From assembly GCA_910578545.1 (NCBI GenBank), contig CAJTPT010000011.1:1-16923 (forward strand): a stretch of DNA of 16,923 bases. The letters run 5' to 3'. The position numbers and the translations under genes are program-made. Positions 9,301 through 15,642 of this stretch are shown here, in pieces. How positions within the stretch are numbered: position 1 is the stretch's first letter; each line of letters opens with the position of its first letter. Source of the stretch: an uncultured Christensenella sp. Its GTDB lineage: Bacteria; Bacillota; Clostridia; Christensenellales; Pumilibacteraceae. The notes beneath the pieces were generated by a model. It worked only from the letters and a program-made list of their open reading frames with translations, searched no databases and had not been told where the DNA came from.

Positions 9301-12149
9301 AGGGAAGTAACCTTTATTATCTCAATAGCGCCGACGATTATTCCGATTATATCATCGGCGGCGTGGACGCCAACGGTAAGCAAATCGAGCTTACTCGAGA
9401 GGGTGAAAAACGGTACGACGCCGTATTCCATTACGCAAGCTTCGAGTTCTCGGCGGATTGCACGTCGTTACGGTTTGCGCCTAATTCGTCGACGCTCAAA
9501 AACGAGAACGTACTCTTGTACGTCGAAGCGGCTAAGCCCATGGGCGACCGTATGTATAAGCGCTCCGACGCCATACTGCAAGCGGGCAACCTGTTCCGAC
9601 TCAACGTTATCGATTCTAAGCCTACCGCAATAGGCAGTGCGCTCACGTTTGAAGGGCGTAGGGGCGATACCGATTCGTTTAAGGTATTTGACAGTAACGA
9701 CCTTTACGGCACGTTGTTTGTCGACGCCGATGCGGACGACACCGTATCCGTGTTTGGTATGAAGGATGGCAAACTCGAGGACGCGCAGTACAAGACGGTT
9801 ATGGCGGAAGCCGAAAAGCTCAAGCCCGGGCTCAAATGGCAGGCGGACGGCGCTAAACCTCGCGCGTTTGATTTATCCGTCGACAAGGATAACAACCTTA
9901 TTATTCAAATCAATCGCCGTATAGACTACGTGGTCAACGGTGTAAGTCAGCCGTCGGTAACGTTCCCCATCGTTATCACCGGTGTTGACACGATGGGTGA
10001 AACGACTACTACCACGATCACGCTTACCATACACAATACCGACGTCACAACCGTCGATTACTTTGGAAAGAACGACGAGAACGGCGTGGGTTATATGTTT
10101 ACGGCGGATGAGTACGACGCATATCGCATGGAAGTCACCCTTAGATACGGCAAACAGCTCGATGTCGAACTCGACGAGTTTATGCACGACGCCGATATAA
10201 TAGACGGCGCGGACACCGACTCGTACAGATACGTCAACGCCACCGCGTCGAGCACGCAAACCTATCTTGTTGATACGCCCGACTATGCAAGAGCGTACGA
10301 GCTTAAACCCGACGGTACCATCAATCCCGATAAATTCACCGAGGTTGCGCTTGTCGAGCCTTTGGGCGACAAAAACGCGCGTACCGGTATTCGGTTTAAC
10401 GCGGTTACCACACAGCGTAATCTTACCGCCACGATATACGTTCGTATAATAGACAGATCGGGCAATGCCGAGGCGGAAGGCAACGGAATTACGATCAAAA
10501 TAAACGTTACCGTTGTTAACGACGCACCTTTCGTTAAGGATAGCATGGAAAACTCCGTTGTTTACCTTATGGGTTCGGAAAAATCCACGCCCAAGGGCAT
10601 GCTGTTCTATATCGGCGATTTTGTTGACGACAACAACGATTCCGACGTAGTCGGCGACGTGGACAGCGCGAAAAACAGAGATACCTATCTCCGTGTATTC
10701 CGTCAAGATTCCCGCCTGGTCGAAAACATCTATTCGCAGATGTACAGCACGGTTGTAGACGGTTTATCCGTTAACGATAAAGTGGATATTATGTCGACGG
10801 CGTTGTTTACCGTTACGTTCCCCGACGTGCTTGACGAGCAGTTGCTCAGGGAATACTGCGAAACGCACGGGGTGGATTACGATTATAAGGATACCACCAA
10901 TAATTACAGACAGTGGTTTGTAATAACGCCCAGACAAGGATATTACGGCAACGGCGCAATCGACGTAACGGTTGCCGACGGCGATGTCAGCGTTATGTTC
11001 GACACGCTTACAACTTCGTTCTGCATACAGGTTCACGTTGTTTGTAATCCCGACGAGGTTATCGGCGAGATGAACGAAATCGTGATTGCGTGCGGTAAGA
11101 CCAAGACCGTCGACTTAAAGACGCTTGTTCCCGATATCCAAAACAAGCTTGTCATCGAAAGCGACAGCGATACAGGCGTTATTACAAGCGCGGACGGCAA
11201 TGTGTTCAATCAGTACGAATACTACGAGCTTGTCGATATCGAGTTCCAAAACGAGGTCGACAAAAACAAGGCGACGTTTACCAAGCTCGCCGACGGTCAG
11301 ACCTGGGAACTTAAAGCAGGCAACCAAATTACGCTCGAGCCCGTTCGCGTCGCAGTGCGATTTAAGCTGAAAAACGATCCGGACAGTAAGATTTACCGCA
11401 AGTATTTCTACCTGACGATTATCACCAACCAGGCGCCTAAAGCGATTTACTCGTCCATTACGTTTTCCAAGAACAATAAGGGTGAGCCCGATTCGCTACG
11501 CGACCTCGACGCGGCCAATACCATTCGGCTCAGCGCGTGGGAATTGTTTACCGATCCCGACGATCCCGACGGCTCGGCTATCCGTTTGTTGAGCGTTGAT
11601 TCTCAGGTCAGCTCGATTGTCAAAGCTTCTATCGAAAAGGACGAGAGCGGTCAAAACAGATACCTCGTTCTCACGTTTGTGGCGCGCGGCGAGTCTGTAA
11701 TCACCGTTCAGGTCACCGACGAAACGGGGGTGCCCGTCAGCCTTAAGTTTACGGCACGCAATAACGACCTTCCGGAGGGAAGTATGTGGGTGCGCATATC
11801 CGCAAGCTTCGAGGCGCATACGCTCGTATGGATAATAGTCATATGCTGTGTCCTGCTGCTTTTGATACTTCTTATCATCCTTATTGCGATCCTGCTTAAG
11901 CGCAAGCAAGAGCGCGAGGAAATAGAGGCTCTGTTGGTTTCGGAAATGGAAATCGAAGAGCAAATGCTAAAGCTCGCGGGCGGCTCATCCGCACCGACGC
12001 CCGGCTATCAGAGCTACGGCTACCTTCCGCCTACGGGCGAGCAACCGCAGTCGCTTGACAGCGGCAGCGCTCCGCTCGGCGCGGACGGTCAACCCGTTCA
12101 GGGTCTGCCTTCCGGACAGAACGACGTTCCCCCCGACGGAACGGAGTAA
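318..12149 (+). CDS. Giant glycine-rich, cadherin/Ig-like modular surface protein with C-terminal transmembrane anchor
   Basis: Predicted surface protein of 3943 residues, roughly 0.4 MDa. A basic N-terminus and hydrophobic stretch (about 20-41) look like a signal peptide or anchor. Residues about 97-338 match the glycine-rich PF12810 family (YTFEVWGAAGG, GGY.KGTY, LYICVGGQG, VLIVGGGAGG, closing strand GEAKITVVSV). After that come repeated modules. They usually contain an acidic FxDPD-type loop, a D-x-x-G turn before the last strands and a VNxxP-like linker (near 338, 659, 1315, 1466, 2336, 2524, 3099, 3401, 3704). This is the pattern of tandem cadherin/Ig-like domains, many of which bind Ca2+. 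A transmembrane helix (about 3836-3860) and a basic, then P/G/Q-rich tail end the protein. A canonical LPXTG-TM-tail arrangement is absent. The RBS at 305-311 supports the start. It is monocistronic. A role in adhesion or cell contact is inference; no enzyme domain was recognised. Confidence 0.85.
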   Translation: MKNHTNRTDNGYSIKKGKRALILIASLFAAIAVAITCAITFGGYGKRVNVDNVGGGVRASTTFTNFSGDKSAQGALAAGDILSYTFTSSSTTTGSVLSVTLPRGEYTFEVWGAAGGTSAHATSATNLGGYTKGTYKITGASQTLYICVGGQGMTASPYTGGYNGGGTGGGKSGTDSAGGGGATHIATMTGTLRQIGEANKSKVLIVGGGAGGNGCTNWIGGQGGGGNTAPATVGTGGTSYTPGGNPGTTSGAGSMTSITGYAEAPGFGYGGSGDTVNYGCGGGGGGYYGGTNGNNQSGGGSSGGGGSGFCGNGCTQVSATAGTRSGNGEAKITVVSVNQAPTQKSVALTTFTRGGTINKTLKASDLASDPEGSAVYFTNGTSSNYDTYSNCTTNSGLYLNSACTVSANKFFTWTFSGNTSFTINGIKAYPRSGQTSVTYGSGGNTVRIYTKVRDNYGTNTTRAISTVYFDVKVNKNSMSLKSSVNAAVVDSAGASSTAGCMIGSSVSTPAPGDPASATAIYNPNGMGITTLFIKKTLMLGGKITLNAADLINNVLGVDQAVIALTDTTKITGSSRLFKVTQLDSGASKVTTYNTGLTAIANTFSSISLECVTPTPGYQVLPVTVYIVEKAACNGTNVALWDASSGMLSYSFQIVFKMENTRPVLKSGVDNVVDLSVGETNKAIKLNDYFSDIDNASGIDSSTHSILGVEVPKNEFIALDRLQNTVTLASPNQNYYNKGTKTADSFATTAKTDLATGFLDNIAYNATAGGTDTSREAFIRFTYSGDTITVTGLRASFSQYTSTRANAPGHFYLLLHIRDNCDSLDNGIWLPLAFRVGATTAKSSDSPVATVTAPINTASSQTKSSVFPKAAGTPGQSFYFAPMAVNYNGSHVVGLYKDSTGALTDENLQPLAIDGDNYATTTGLKSWNGAYLNEMLQLSSTPESVVKSMSSYLAKEVGDGWENQYIRAENLPIYIDSAYFPKTLYGGGRIVVPDGALTVPDGTGFTVWSPTKETVGGKVYYVINGLKITLKSATMNRYFYADAGVTDIAGLASESAKKIKIAVRVTNTALSIEGTGGNVAVYGDKAESNAYSEYSNDGIPTLSYKIPLGTTFIVTPYDIAYDYDIQNAGFDKLGGGFTLNGLNGSISGGLLTVSADKVDGGFNGLFDKSKYASVGYTGKLTEFLNGVNDKTTVGHVSNVADGTSATTTINDNQGVFRDRLFFARQTAGTDAYTYNTATYNDFVYSATNADGFITTTFGSSIKIGDNKAVPLDFVMFSSINRTSQPIYIDMTISDRYGNSADCNSMFTFRIEIEVVNTKPNIVNPDHVEELAVTAVSLEDGRILKDTHVFAANGNDDRDGLMEDIDGDTPAYIVSRGVLIANTRDLVTTFRKVTSFEEMGDDLTAYTTTPDGRDLTDFISARLDSNRELIVTALNSTKAIASGVYVYFFVTDNNGGTSLGYVQVEVVNTLPLLNTSEEDGFTKQNGYLWSIESTSNSDISRDRYIVGSEQSKTLLKTESPADADPNISIAPTDPDIKLIATDADALHDRLVLSQITAVKNTSSGEYETINYINLTKAGDVATRDEFERAVPSVNTDAIDFTGSPSAVIVYLRNNGTDTTLDKDMAYKAEFLFYVGGKWVNRGDLITELMTGSQAVLDECFDDRGRWIVDLWALHLKATAGFGSKVDVGVSFSLRDNTELGGSTAGEPTAYNSNRNNKKPSGELDNRVIVDGGLITTVYQHISRTGIRSLNEFIGKNDDYYVVEYVDDKGKATNYLSTYDGDTESLYGSGDTVGTLTVGGKTIKNRTEGEADNTLAGTNSGVKYGTGVNTDGAFKYADTIVIPAATTGATTEASRPIYKDVNVPMSYFGLMKTLATPVAEGDEGSVKYNTEYVGYDVPDKDGVKIDLGELSTIAAAISLSDGGTTWTGNSGELALSKNPYINITPFYYDISKGATAKTLFDDEYSKPYYNNRLAVTTINDKGELIGFDNMLDANKDSFVGDGTIMYLEEQSDKLIEHNFGLTFSKKDVRTGERNLTLKIDLAKCENGIITAEEDSDRRTVEVKIRVENSMFDLYEHEGGVLKYDEDNGTYYVDILDLQSSDSISFALTRRNVNGELEAINPEYLLINPDIIKIGYVDEDFSDNTYRDYVAFSAESFESVDSWYSGKDSYKRATVLNDAQNGFANTAVSYKAQNSVANYYGLTKTDDGVYDSVKDGELNLAAVDGKYKANDGMYGSTREGYSSYFNASTVDNGKIINITALRKTFINDIVFTGMSDLTQAKVIAEYAKRGLIAEYASDDVDPLKPTRVYYPLKVLVFDSCGAGWNDASYTSIEFRITIVNGNPKLKKVGEGATVNGTEGRVYTIDLAVGNTSTLNLYDFVTDPDIYIMGTNGIYSLATDAQFKSDSSGVERETGDYLDSPISYDPYWGKTYDPEPMKDGDIYYYNGGGFTTYQSAEYENRDVVMWMETTSSDKTIPTRNYISFTVNRRTTAVYEGKNIYIGQYRFTLNFRDSSKAETAYITFIINILNQTPSIVATERSFTMRAGDDITVLTSYYDVFTGADAAMKKAFASSQTSTVLYYRENNDGYGTSNGDGRNNAVKGYWVFRDITSEKKSELITDATADNIDRENGTYLHLGYLGLADDDTPWRLRITHVDYNNEKLEVNMRDTIRLLNEHNTDSNNVAVRIEALSACVNEPVTFTIIDGEGGEAKVTLYFTVVSSAPIALDCADADEKTKVTSADLEGVEDEFNDGIYVDKTFRLFTVASDTSARYSIEGFPGETKLAKKSYTIPMTSVARDPDGANETNNMTLYGAGYFAVNGKALVADARGVFHADYFDISVTNGGRSLVITSTGYNPDGDGYEVLTFRIADYGNPAFENTLEITLHVYTLYSDIVNPTVGAMDDKAYDAYLAGSDVVNVVSYDDYYDTSKQTDKSKYAYVKLSDNLGNTNNDKSPIVDPDAKALGDSKYSAVLYAFIDVDGDGNITKLSADKLKSMLTHTKGSNLYYLNSADDYSDYIIGGVDANGKQIELTREGEKRYDAVFHYASFEFSADCTSLRFAPNSSTLKNENVLLYVEAAKPMGDRMYKRSDAILQAGNLFRLNVIDSKPTAIGSALTFEGRRGDTDSFKVFDSNDLYGTLFVDADADDTVSVFGMKDGKLEDAQYKTVMAEAEKLKPGLKWQADGAKPRAFDLSVDKDNNLIIQINRRIDYVVNGVSQPSVTFPIVITGVDTMGETTTTTITLTIHNTDVTTVDYFGKNDENGVGYMFTADEYDAYRMEVTLRYGKQLDVELDEFMHDADIIDGADTDSYRYVNATASSTQTYLVDTPDYARAYELKPDGTINPDKFTEVALVEPLGDKNARTGIRFNAVTTQRNLTATIYVRIIDRSGNAEAEGNGITIKINVTVVNDAPFVKDSMENSVVYLMGSEKSTPKGMLFYIGDFVDDNNDSDVVGDVDSAKNRDTYLRVFRQDSRLVENIYSQMYSTVVDGLSVNDKVDIMSTALFTVTFPDVLDEQLLREYCETHGVDYDYKDTTNNYRQWFVITPRQGYYGNGAIDVTVADGDVSVMFDTLTTSFCIQVHVVCNPDEVIGEMNEIVIACGKTKTVDLKTLVPDIQNKLVIESDSDTGVITSADGNVFNQYEYYELVDIEFQNEVDKNKATFTKLADGQTWELKAGNQITLEPVRVAVRFKLKNDPDSKIYRKYFYLTIITNQAPKAIYSSITFSKNNKGEPDSLRDLDAANTIRLSAWELFTDPDDPDGSAIRLLSVDSQVSSIVKASIEKDESGQNRYLVLTFVARGESVITVQVTDETGVPVSLKFTARNNDLPEGSMWVRISASFEAHTLVWIIVICCVLLLLILLIILIAILLKRKQEREEIEALLVSEMEIEEQMLKLAGGSSAPTPGYQSYGYLPPTGEQPQSLDSGSAPLGADGQPVQGLPSGQNDVPPDGTE
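606..1331 (+). other. Glycine-rich domain (PF12810-like) of the giant protein
   Basis: This segment encodes residues 97-338. Glycine is the dominant residue, with runs of up to six (281-286) and segments such as SSGGGGSG. Beta-strand blocks typical of the family flank it: EYTFEVWGAAGG at the start, LYICVGGQG and KVLIVGGGAGG within, and GNGEAKITVVSV at the end. In animal ALK/LTK receptors the related region folds into packed polyglycine helices on a beta scaffold. Four cysteines (215, 280, 310, 314) lie inside, with two more just after (391, 403). The DNA is built of imperfect GGC/GGT triplets. Confidence 0.75.
1326..11770 (+). repeat. Array of about 15 diverged cadherin/Ig-like modules (protein level)
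   Basis: Linker or closing-strand positions read from the translation are near residues 338, 474, 659, 1315, 1466, 2065, 2336, 2524, 2716, 2890, 3099, 3240, 3401, 3577 and 3704. Examples are VNQAP, VVNTKP, VVNTLP, VNGNP, LNQTP, VVNDAP and TNQAP. Each closing strand is usually preceded by a D-x-x-G turn (RDNYG, SDRYG, TDNNG, IDGEG, TDETG). Several modules carry an acidic loop such as FSDIDN (689-694), FVTDPD (2375-2380) or FTDPDDPDG (3744-3752). The modules have diverged too far for DNA-level repeats to be visible. Long intervals (659-1315, 1466-2065) probably hold additional modules without the clear linker. Confidence 0.65.
11823..11897 (+). other. C-terminal transmembrane helix of the giant protein
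   Basis: Residues about 3836-3860 form an uninterrupted Leu/Ile/Val stretch, followed at once by KRKQER. This stop-transfer pattern puts the N-terminal bulk outside and the last 83 residues inside. The tail has a charged, helix-prone part (3861-3890) and a P/G/Q-rich end. An LPPTG sequence at 3903-3907 lies after the helix, on the cytoplasmic side, so it cannot act as a normal sortase signal. Confidence 0.85.
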
Positions 12150-12168
12150 CCAATCGCAATAACATAAT

Positions 12169-12201
12169 AAACGGACGCCGACTTAAGTACGGCGTCCGTT
12201 T
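12169..12201. terminator. Intrinsic terminator after the giant gene (possibly bidirectional)
   Basis: Perfect 12-bp arms at 12169-12180 and 12190-12201 enclose a 9-nt loop, 20 bp beyond the TAA of the giant gene. On the + strand the T-tract is short (TTTT within 12199-12202). On the minus strand the stem is followed by TTTATTATG. It probably ends the giant mRNA and may also catch read-through from the convergent operon. Confidence 0.75.
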
Positions 12202-12202
12202 T

Positions 12203-12337
12203 GCCATTATGGTCTATTAGTAAAAGCCTAACTGTCGTTTTTTGATATAGCGCTAAAAATAATCATCGGGACGGTAAGTCGATACTTGAAAAGTCTAACG
12301 GTTTTAACTGCGCTTAGTTTTATCAAAGTCAAATTAA
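12203..12337. other. Convergent intergenic spacer without recognisable feature
   Basis: AT-rich spacer between the terminators of the two convergent transcription units. I see no open frame of convincing length, RNA gene or repeat. It contains a T6 run near 12240 and nothing else of note. Confidence 0.6.
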
Positions 12338-12376
12338 ACAGCCCGCTGTACTTCGTGATTGAAGATAGCGGGCTGT
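12338..12376 (-). terminator. Intrinsic terminator of the rqcP-ispDF-ktrB-ktrA operon
   Basis: Perfect 10-bp arms, ACAGCCCGCT at 12338-12347 and its complement at 12367-12376, enclose a 19-nt loop that can form an inner CTTC/GAAG stem (12351-12364). It lies 34 bp past the ktrA stop. On the minus strand the stem is followed by TTAATTTGAC, a moderate T-rich tract. Confidence 0.75.
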
Positions 12377-12410
12377 GGTTTATTAATTTGTTAATATTAA
12401 GTTGCCCAAT

Positions 12411-13103
12411 TTAAAGCTCGACGGTTTGATCGGCAACCGCTTTGCCCGGGGCCTTGTTGCTCAGTCGTTTTATGTCGTCAATTGAGCCTGCGATTACCAA
12501 CAGGTCGTCGGCAAGAAGCTTGTAGTCGGCGGGGGGAGATGTGATTATCTCGTCGCCGCGCTTGATTACCACAATGTTAACGCGCTCCGTCTTTCTTAAA
12601 TTCAGCTCGATAAGCGTTTTGTCTACCCAGTGCTTGGGTGTGTGTATTTCCACCATACGGAAGCTGTTTGCAAGCGTCATTATTTCAACTACGTTGGGCT
12701 TTGCAAGCATGGAAGCAAGCCGTTCGCCCATAGCTATTTCCGGGATTATAACCGAATCCGCGCCGATGCGTTCCAAAACGAGCTTGTGTCGCTCGTCGCT
12801 TGCTTTGGAGATGACGCGCGGTATTCCCATCTGCTTGCACATAAGCGTAATGAATATGCTCGCCTCGATATTGGACGCTACGCAAACGATTGCTACGTCC
12901 ATATTGTTGATGCCGAGCTGTTCCAGATTGTGCGCGTCGGTCGCGTCCATGCACACAGAATGCGTGCAGTATGGTGCAATGTCGGCAACGCATTCCTCGT
13001 CGATATCGACGGCAAGCACTTCCTCGCCGTAGTCGTATAATGCCTTTGTCAACGCCGTGCCAAATCGACCGAGTCCGAATACAACATATTGGTTCTTTTT
13101 CAT
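12411..13103 (-). CDS. ktrA: Ktr/Trk potassium uptake regulatory subunit (RCK protein)
   Basis: Cytoplasmic gating subunit of a KtrAB-type K+ transporter. It is 230 residues long, the usual size for a protein with one RCK_N plus one RCK_C domain; E. coli-type TrkA is about twice as long. The Rossmann nucleotide-binding loop GLGRFG is at 10-15, an acidic end of strand two at AVDID (31-35), and VCMDATD at 50-56. RCK_N ends near 135. RCK_C (about 140-215) carries the NIVVIKRGDEII strand pair and a DDLLVIAG turn. Family members bind ATP/ADP (or NAD) and form an octameric ring under the membrane dimer. The start has AAGGAG 8 nt upstream (13112-13117). That site fills most of the 15-bp gap after ktrB, so the two subunits are probably co-expressed. 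ktrC is an equally valid name. Confidence 0.93.
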   Translation of the reverse strand: MKKNQYVVFGLGRFGTALTKALYDYGEEVLAVDIDEECVADIAPYCTHSVCMDATDAHNLEQLGINNMDVAIVCVASNIEASIFITLMCKQMGIPRVISKASDERHKLVLERIGADSVIIPEIAMGERLASMLAKPNVVEIMTLANSFRMVEIHTPKHWVDKTLIELNLRKTERVNIVVIKRGDEIITSPPADYKLLADDLLVIAGSIDDIKRLSNKAPGKAVADQTVEL

Positions 13104-13111
13104 ACAATAAG

Positions 13112-13117
13112 CTCCTT
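13112..13117 (-). promoter_or_regulatory. Ribosome binding site of ktrA
   Basis: On the minus strand AAGGAG ends 8 nt before the ktrA ATG. It is the clearest Shine-Dalgarno site in the operon and lies entirely in the ktrB-ktrA gap. KtrA may therefore be translated more strongly than KtrB. Confidence 0.8.
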
Positions 13118-13118
13118 G

Positions 13119-14492
13119 TTATCCTATCATGATGTTTGCGGGCGGGTATTTAATGCCCGATTTACTGTTTTGTTTTAGTAACATAAGTCCCAAGCTGAGC
13201 GGTCCGAGCCTGCCGATAAACATGACAACGGCAAGCACGTACAGCGCCGCATTGGACAGCGACGGTACAATTCCCATGGACAAGCCCGTTGTAGTAAATG
13301 CCGAAATCGTATCGTACAGCATATATCCTACGGGTGATATGCCGTCGGTCGCGCCTATAATACATACGCCGGTCAAGATTAAAAAACTGCCTAGAATAAG
13401 CACAGCTACGGCGCGCAAGCCGTTTTTAATGCTTATGCTGTGCATGCCTACCTCGATATCGTCCTTTCCGCGCAGTCCCGATATGGTCATAAGCACGATT
13501 ACCGCAAAGGTCGTTGTTTTAATGCCGCCGCCCGTACTGCACGGCGACGAGCCGATAAACATTATCACGGCGGACATAACCATTCCCGACGGGGATAGCT
13601 TGGTCTGGTCGATGGAAGAGTACCCCGCGGTAGAGCTTGCCGTTACCGCTTGAAACATGCTGTTTAACAGTTTTTCTCCGACGTTCATGCCTGCCGTAGC
13701 GGGAGAATTGAATTCCGAAGCGAAAAAGTACAGCGTTCCGAAAGTCATAATAGATAATGAAACGATAAGCACGACCTTTGTGTGCAGTCTGTAACGCTTG
13801 CAGTGGAATTTGCACCTCAGTATGTCGTTGATTACTGGGAAGCCGAACGAACCGAGAATGGCTATCAGCGCGACGATTGTGATTATTCCGTAGTTACCGT
13901 TATAGTCGATTAGCGAGCCGTATTCGTTGCCGACCCGACCTAGAATGTCAAACCCGGCATTACAGAACGCCGAAACAGACGTAAACAGCGCTTGCCACAC
14001 GCCTATAGCGCCGTTTTTCACACAAAAGAACGGTGTGAGCAGCGCCGCGCCCGCAATCTCTATGACAAAGGTCATAATCATAATATTGCGTACAAGCCGC
14101 ACGACGCCCTTTATTTGATCCTGCCCGAGCGCTTCCTGAATCGCAATTCTGTCTTTAAGGGTTATGCGCTTTCTGATGATGATAAACACGAAGGTCGCCA
14201 TCGTCATAAAGCCGAGTCCGCCGAACTGTATGAGCAACAGCAGTATGGCTTGTCCGAAGTATGTAAATGTCATGGCCGTGGGCGTTACAACAAGCCCCGT
14301 GCCGCATACGCCGTTCATCGCCCAAAACACTGAATGGGTAAAGTTTTTCCATTGCCCGTCTGTGTTGGAAAAGGGCAGCGCAAGCAAAAACGCGCCCGCA
14401 AACATGACGACCAAAAATCCCAATAATACTATTATCATCGGGCGGACCCGTAAACGTTTCTTATTATGCGGTTTGTTTTCTGTTTTGTTCAT
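13119..14492 (-). CDS. ktrB: Ktr/Trk potassium uptake channel subunit (TrkH/KtrB family)
   Basis: Membrane subunit that conducts K+ and is opened by the KtrA ring. The 457 residues match KtrB-type length and show four M1-P-M2 repeats. The four filter loops are visible: CGTGL (63-67), CNAGF (177-181), STAGY (287-291) and TTTGL (400-404). Each has the conserved glycine (66, 180, 290, 403), the single-glycine filter typical of this superfamily. The intramembrane gating loop of the third repeat is GSSPCSTGGGIKTTT (314-328), with the conserved glycine triplet and IKTTT. The N-terminal tail is basic (KKRLRVR). The gene starts 7 bp after ispDF ends. No strong RBS precedes its ATG, so translation probably depends on coupling to ispDF. 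The assignment to KtrB rather than TrkH or TrkG rests on the single-RCK partner and on length. Confidence 0.93.
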   Translation of the reverse strand: MNKTENKPHNKKRLRVRPMIIVLLGFLVVMFAGAFLLALPFSNTDGQWKNFTHSVFWAMNGVCGTGLVVTPTAMTFTYFGQAILLLLIQFGGLGFMTMATFVFIIIRKRITLKDRIAIQEALGQDQIKGVVRLVRNIMIMTFVIEIAGAALLTPFFCVKNGAIGVWQALFTSVSAFCNAGFDILGRVGNEYGSLIDYNGNYGIITIVALIAILGSFGFPVINDILRCKFHCKRYRLHTKVVLIVSLSIMTFGTLYFFASEFNSPATAGMNVGEKLLNSMFQAVTASSTAGYSSIDQTKLSPSGMVMSAVIMFIGSSPCSTGGGIKTTTFAVIVLMTISGLRGKDDIEVGMHSISIKNGLRAVAVLILGSFLILTGVCIIGATDGISPVGYMLYDTISAFTTTGLSMGIVPSLSNAALYVLAVVMFIGRLGPLSLGLMLLKQNSKSGIKYPPANIMIG

Positions 14493-14499
14493 TTTGGTT

Positions 14500-15642
14500 T
14501 TACCCGAGATTATTTTCGGTTAGAATACACGACGCGCTGACGGCTATCGCGTTGCCTTCGCCAATAAGTCCTATTCCTTCCGTGGTGGTCGCCGACACAT
14601 TTATGCGCGATTTGTCGATTTCGAGCGCTTCGCACAGCGAACTGCGTATGCTCTCGATATGCGGCGCAAGCTTGGGTTTTTGCGCCATGACCACGGCGGA
14701 AATATTGCCTATTCCGTAACCGTGTTCGGTAACGCGCGCGAGCACGTCGGACAACAGCTTCATGGACGATATGCCTTTGTACCGCTCGTCTGTGTCGGGA
14801 AAGAGCACGCCTATGTCGGGAAGGTCGGCCGCGGAAAGAAGTGCGTCCATAATCGCGTGGGTAAGTACGTCCGCGTCCGAATGTCCGAGAAGTCCGCGCT
14901 CGTACGCTATCTCGACGCCGCCGAGAATAAGCTTTCGGTCATGTACGAGCCTGTGCAGGTCAAACCCGACGCCGATTTTACAGCCGCCGGATAAGCTGAG
15001 CAAATCGGAGGGCGTGGTGATTTTTTTGTTGGAGTAGTCGCCCTCGATAAGTCGCGGCTTAAACCCCGCTCGTTCGTACACCTCGGCGTCGTCGGTGGGC
15101 GAGCCCGTCATGCCGTCGTAAGCGTACAGGATTTCCGAGTATCTGAATGTTTGCGGGGTCTGAACGTTGTACAACTCGTCGCGCGGAAGAGCTGTAACGC
15201 CGTCCGAAGTAACGCGCTTGACGGTATCTATAGACTTAACTGCGGCAATGCCGCTCCCGAATCCAATCGCCGACGCAATCGAGCGGGAAATAATGTCCTC
15301 GGTCACAAACGGGCGCGCCCCGTCGTGAATGACAACAATATCGCATTTATGGGCTTTCAGTCCGTTAATTACGCTCTGCGCGCGCGTTTTGCCGCCGATT
15401 ACAACGGACGTATTTTCGTACTGTAATGTGATTTCCTTTATCCTGTCTAAGTCGTCGGGCGAGGATACTACCGTGACGTGTCCTACCTCGGTGCGGCAAA
15501 GCACGTCAAGCACGCTTTCCAATACGGTTTTGCACCCTATACGGTGTAATACTTTATTATACGGTAGCCCGCTGCGTTCGCCGCGCCCCGCGCAAACCAC
15601 TACGGCGGCTACCGAGGAACGATCGTCAGTTTTGCACTTCAT
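14500..15642 (-). CDS. ispDF: Bifunctional IspD/IspF isoprenoid enzyme (MEP cytidylyltransferase / MECDP synthase)
   Basis: Fused enzyme for two non-consecutive steps of the MEP pathway to IPP and DMAPP. IspD makes CDP-ME from MEP and CTP. IspF makes the 2,4-cyclodiphosphate from CDP-ME 2-phosphate. Numbering is for the 380-residue form. IspD (about 9-215) has the nucleotide loop CAGRGERSG (17-25) and K30, HDGARPFV (106-113), NVQTPQTF (159-166), PTDDAEV (182-188) and K207 in KKIT. IspF (about 221-378) has the metal ligands D228 and H230 (GFDLHRL) and H262, then HSDAD (254-258), FPDTD (281-285) and TTTE (352-355). Catalytic residues of both halves look intact, with almost no linker. An in-frame ATG at 15678 would add 12 very basic residues. 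I prefer the ATG at 15642, which overlaps rqcP by 17 bp and puts the IspD fold near the start. Neither start has a good RBS. Confidence 0.92.
   Translation of the reverse strand: MKCKTDDRSSVAAVVVCAGRGERSGLPYNKVLHRIGCKTVLESVLDVLCRTEVGHVTVVSSPDDLDRIKEITLQYENTSVVIGGKTRAQSVINGLKAHKCDIVVIHDGARPFVTEDIISRSIASAIGFGSGIAAVKSIDTVKRVTSDGVTALPRDELYNVQTPQTFRYSEILYAYDGMTGSPTDDAEVYERAGFKPRLIEGDYSNKKITTPSDLLSLSGGCKIGVGFDLHRLVHDRKLILGGVEIAYERGLLGHSDADVLTHAIMDALLSAADLPDIGVLFPDTDERYKGISSMKLLSDVLARVTEHGYGIGNISAVVMAQKPKLAPHIESIRSSLCEALEIDKSRINVSATTTEGIGLIGEGNAIAVSASCILTENNLG

Noticed and set aside
12024..12038. LPPTG sequence near the C-terminus as a sortase signal
   Set aside because: It lies after the membrane helix, in the cytoplasmic tail, and is not followed by a second hydrophobic segment and basic end.
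14164..14523. 119-codon + strand frame over ktrB and similar frames over ispDF and ktrA
   Set aside because: These are shadow frames opposite well-identified genes and lack domains and ribosome binding sites.
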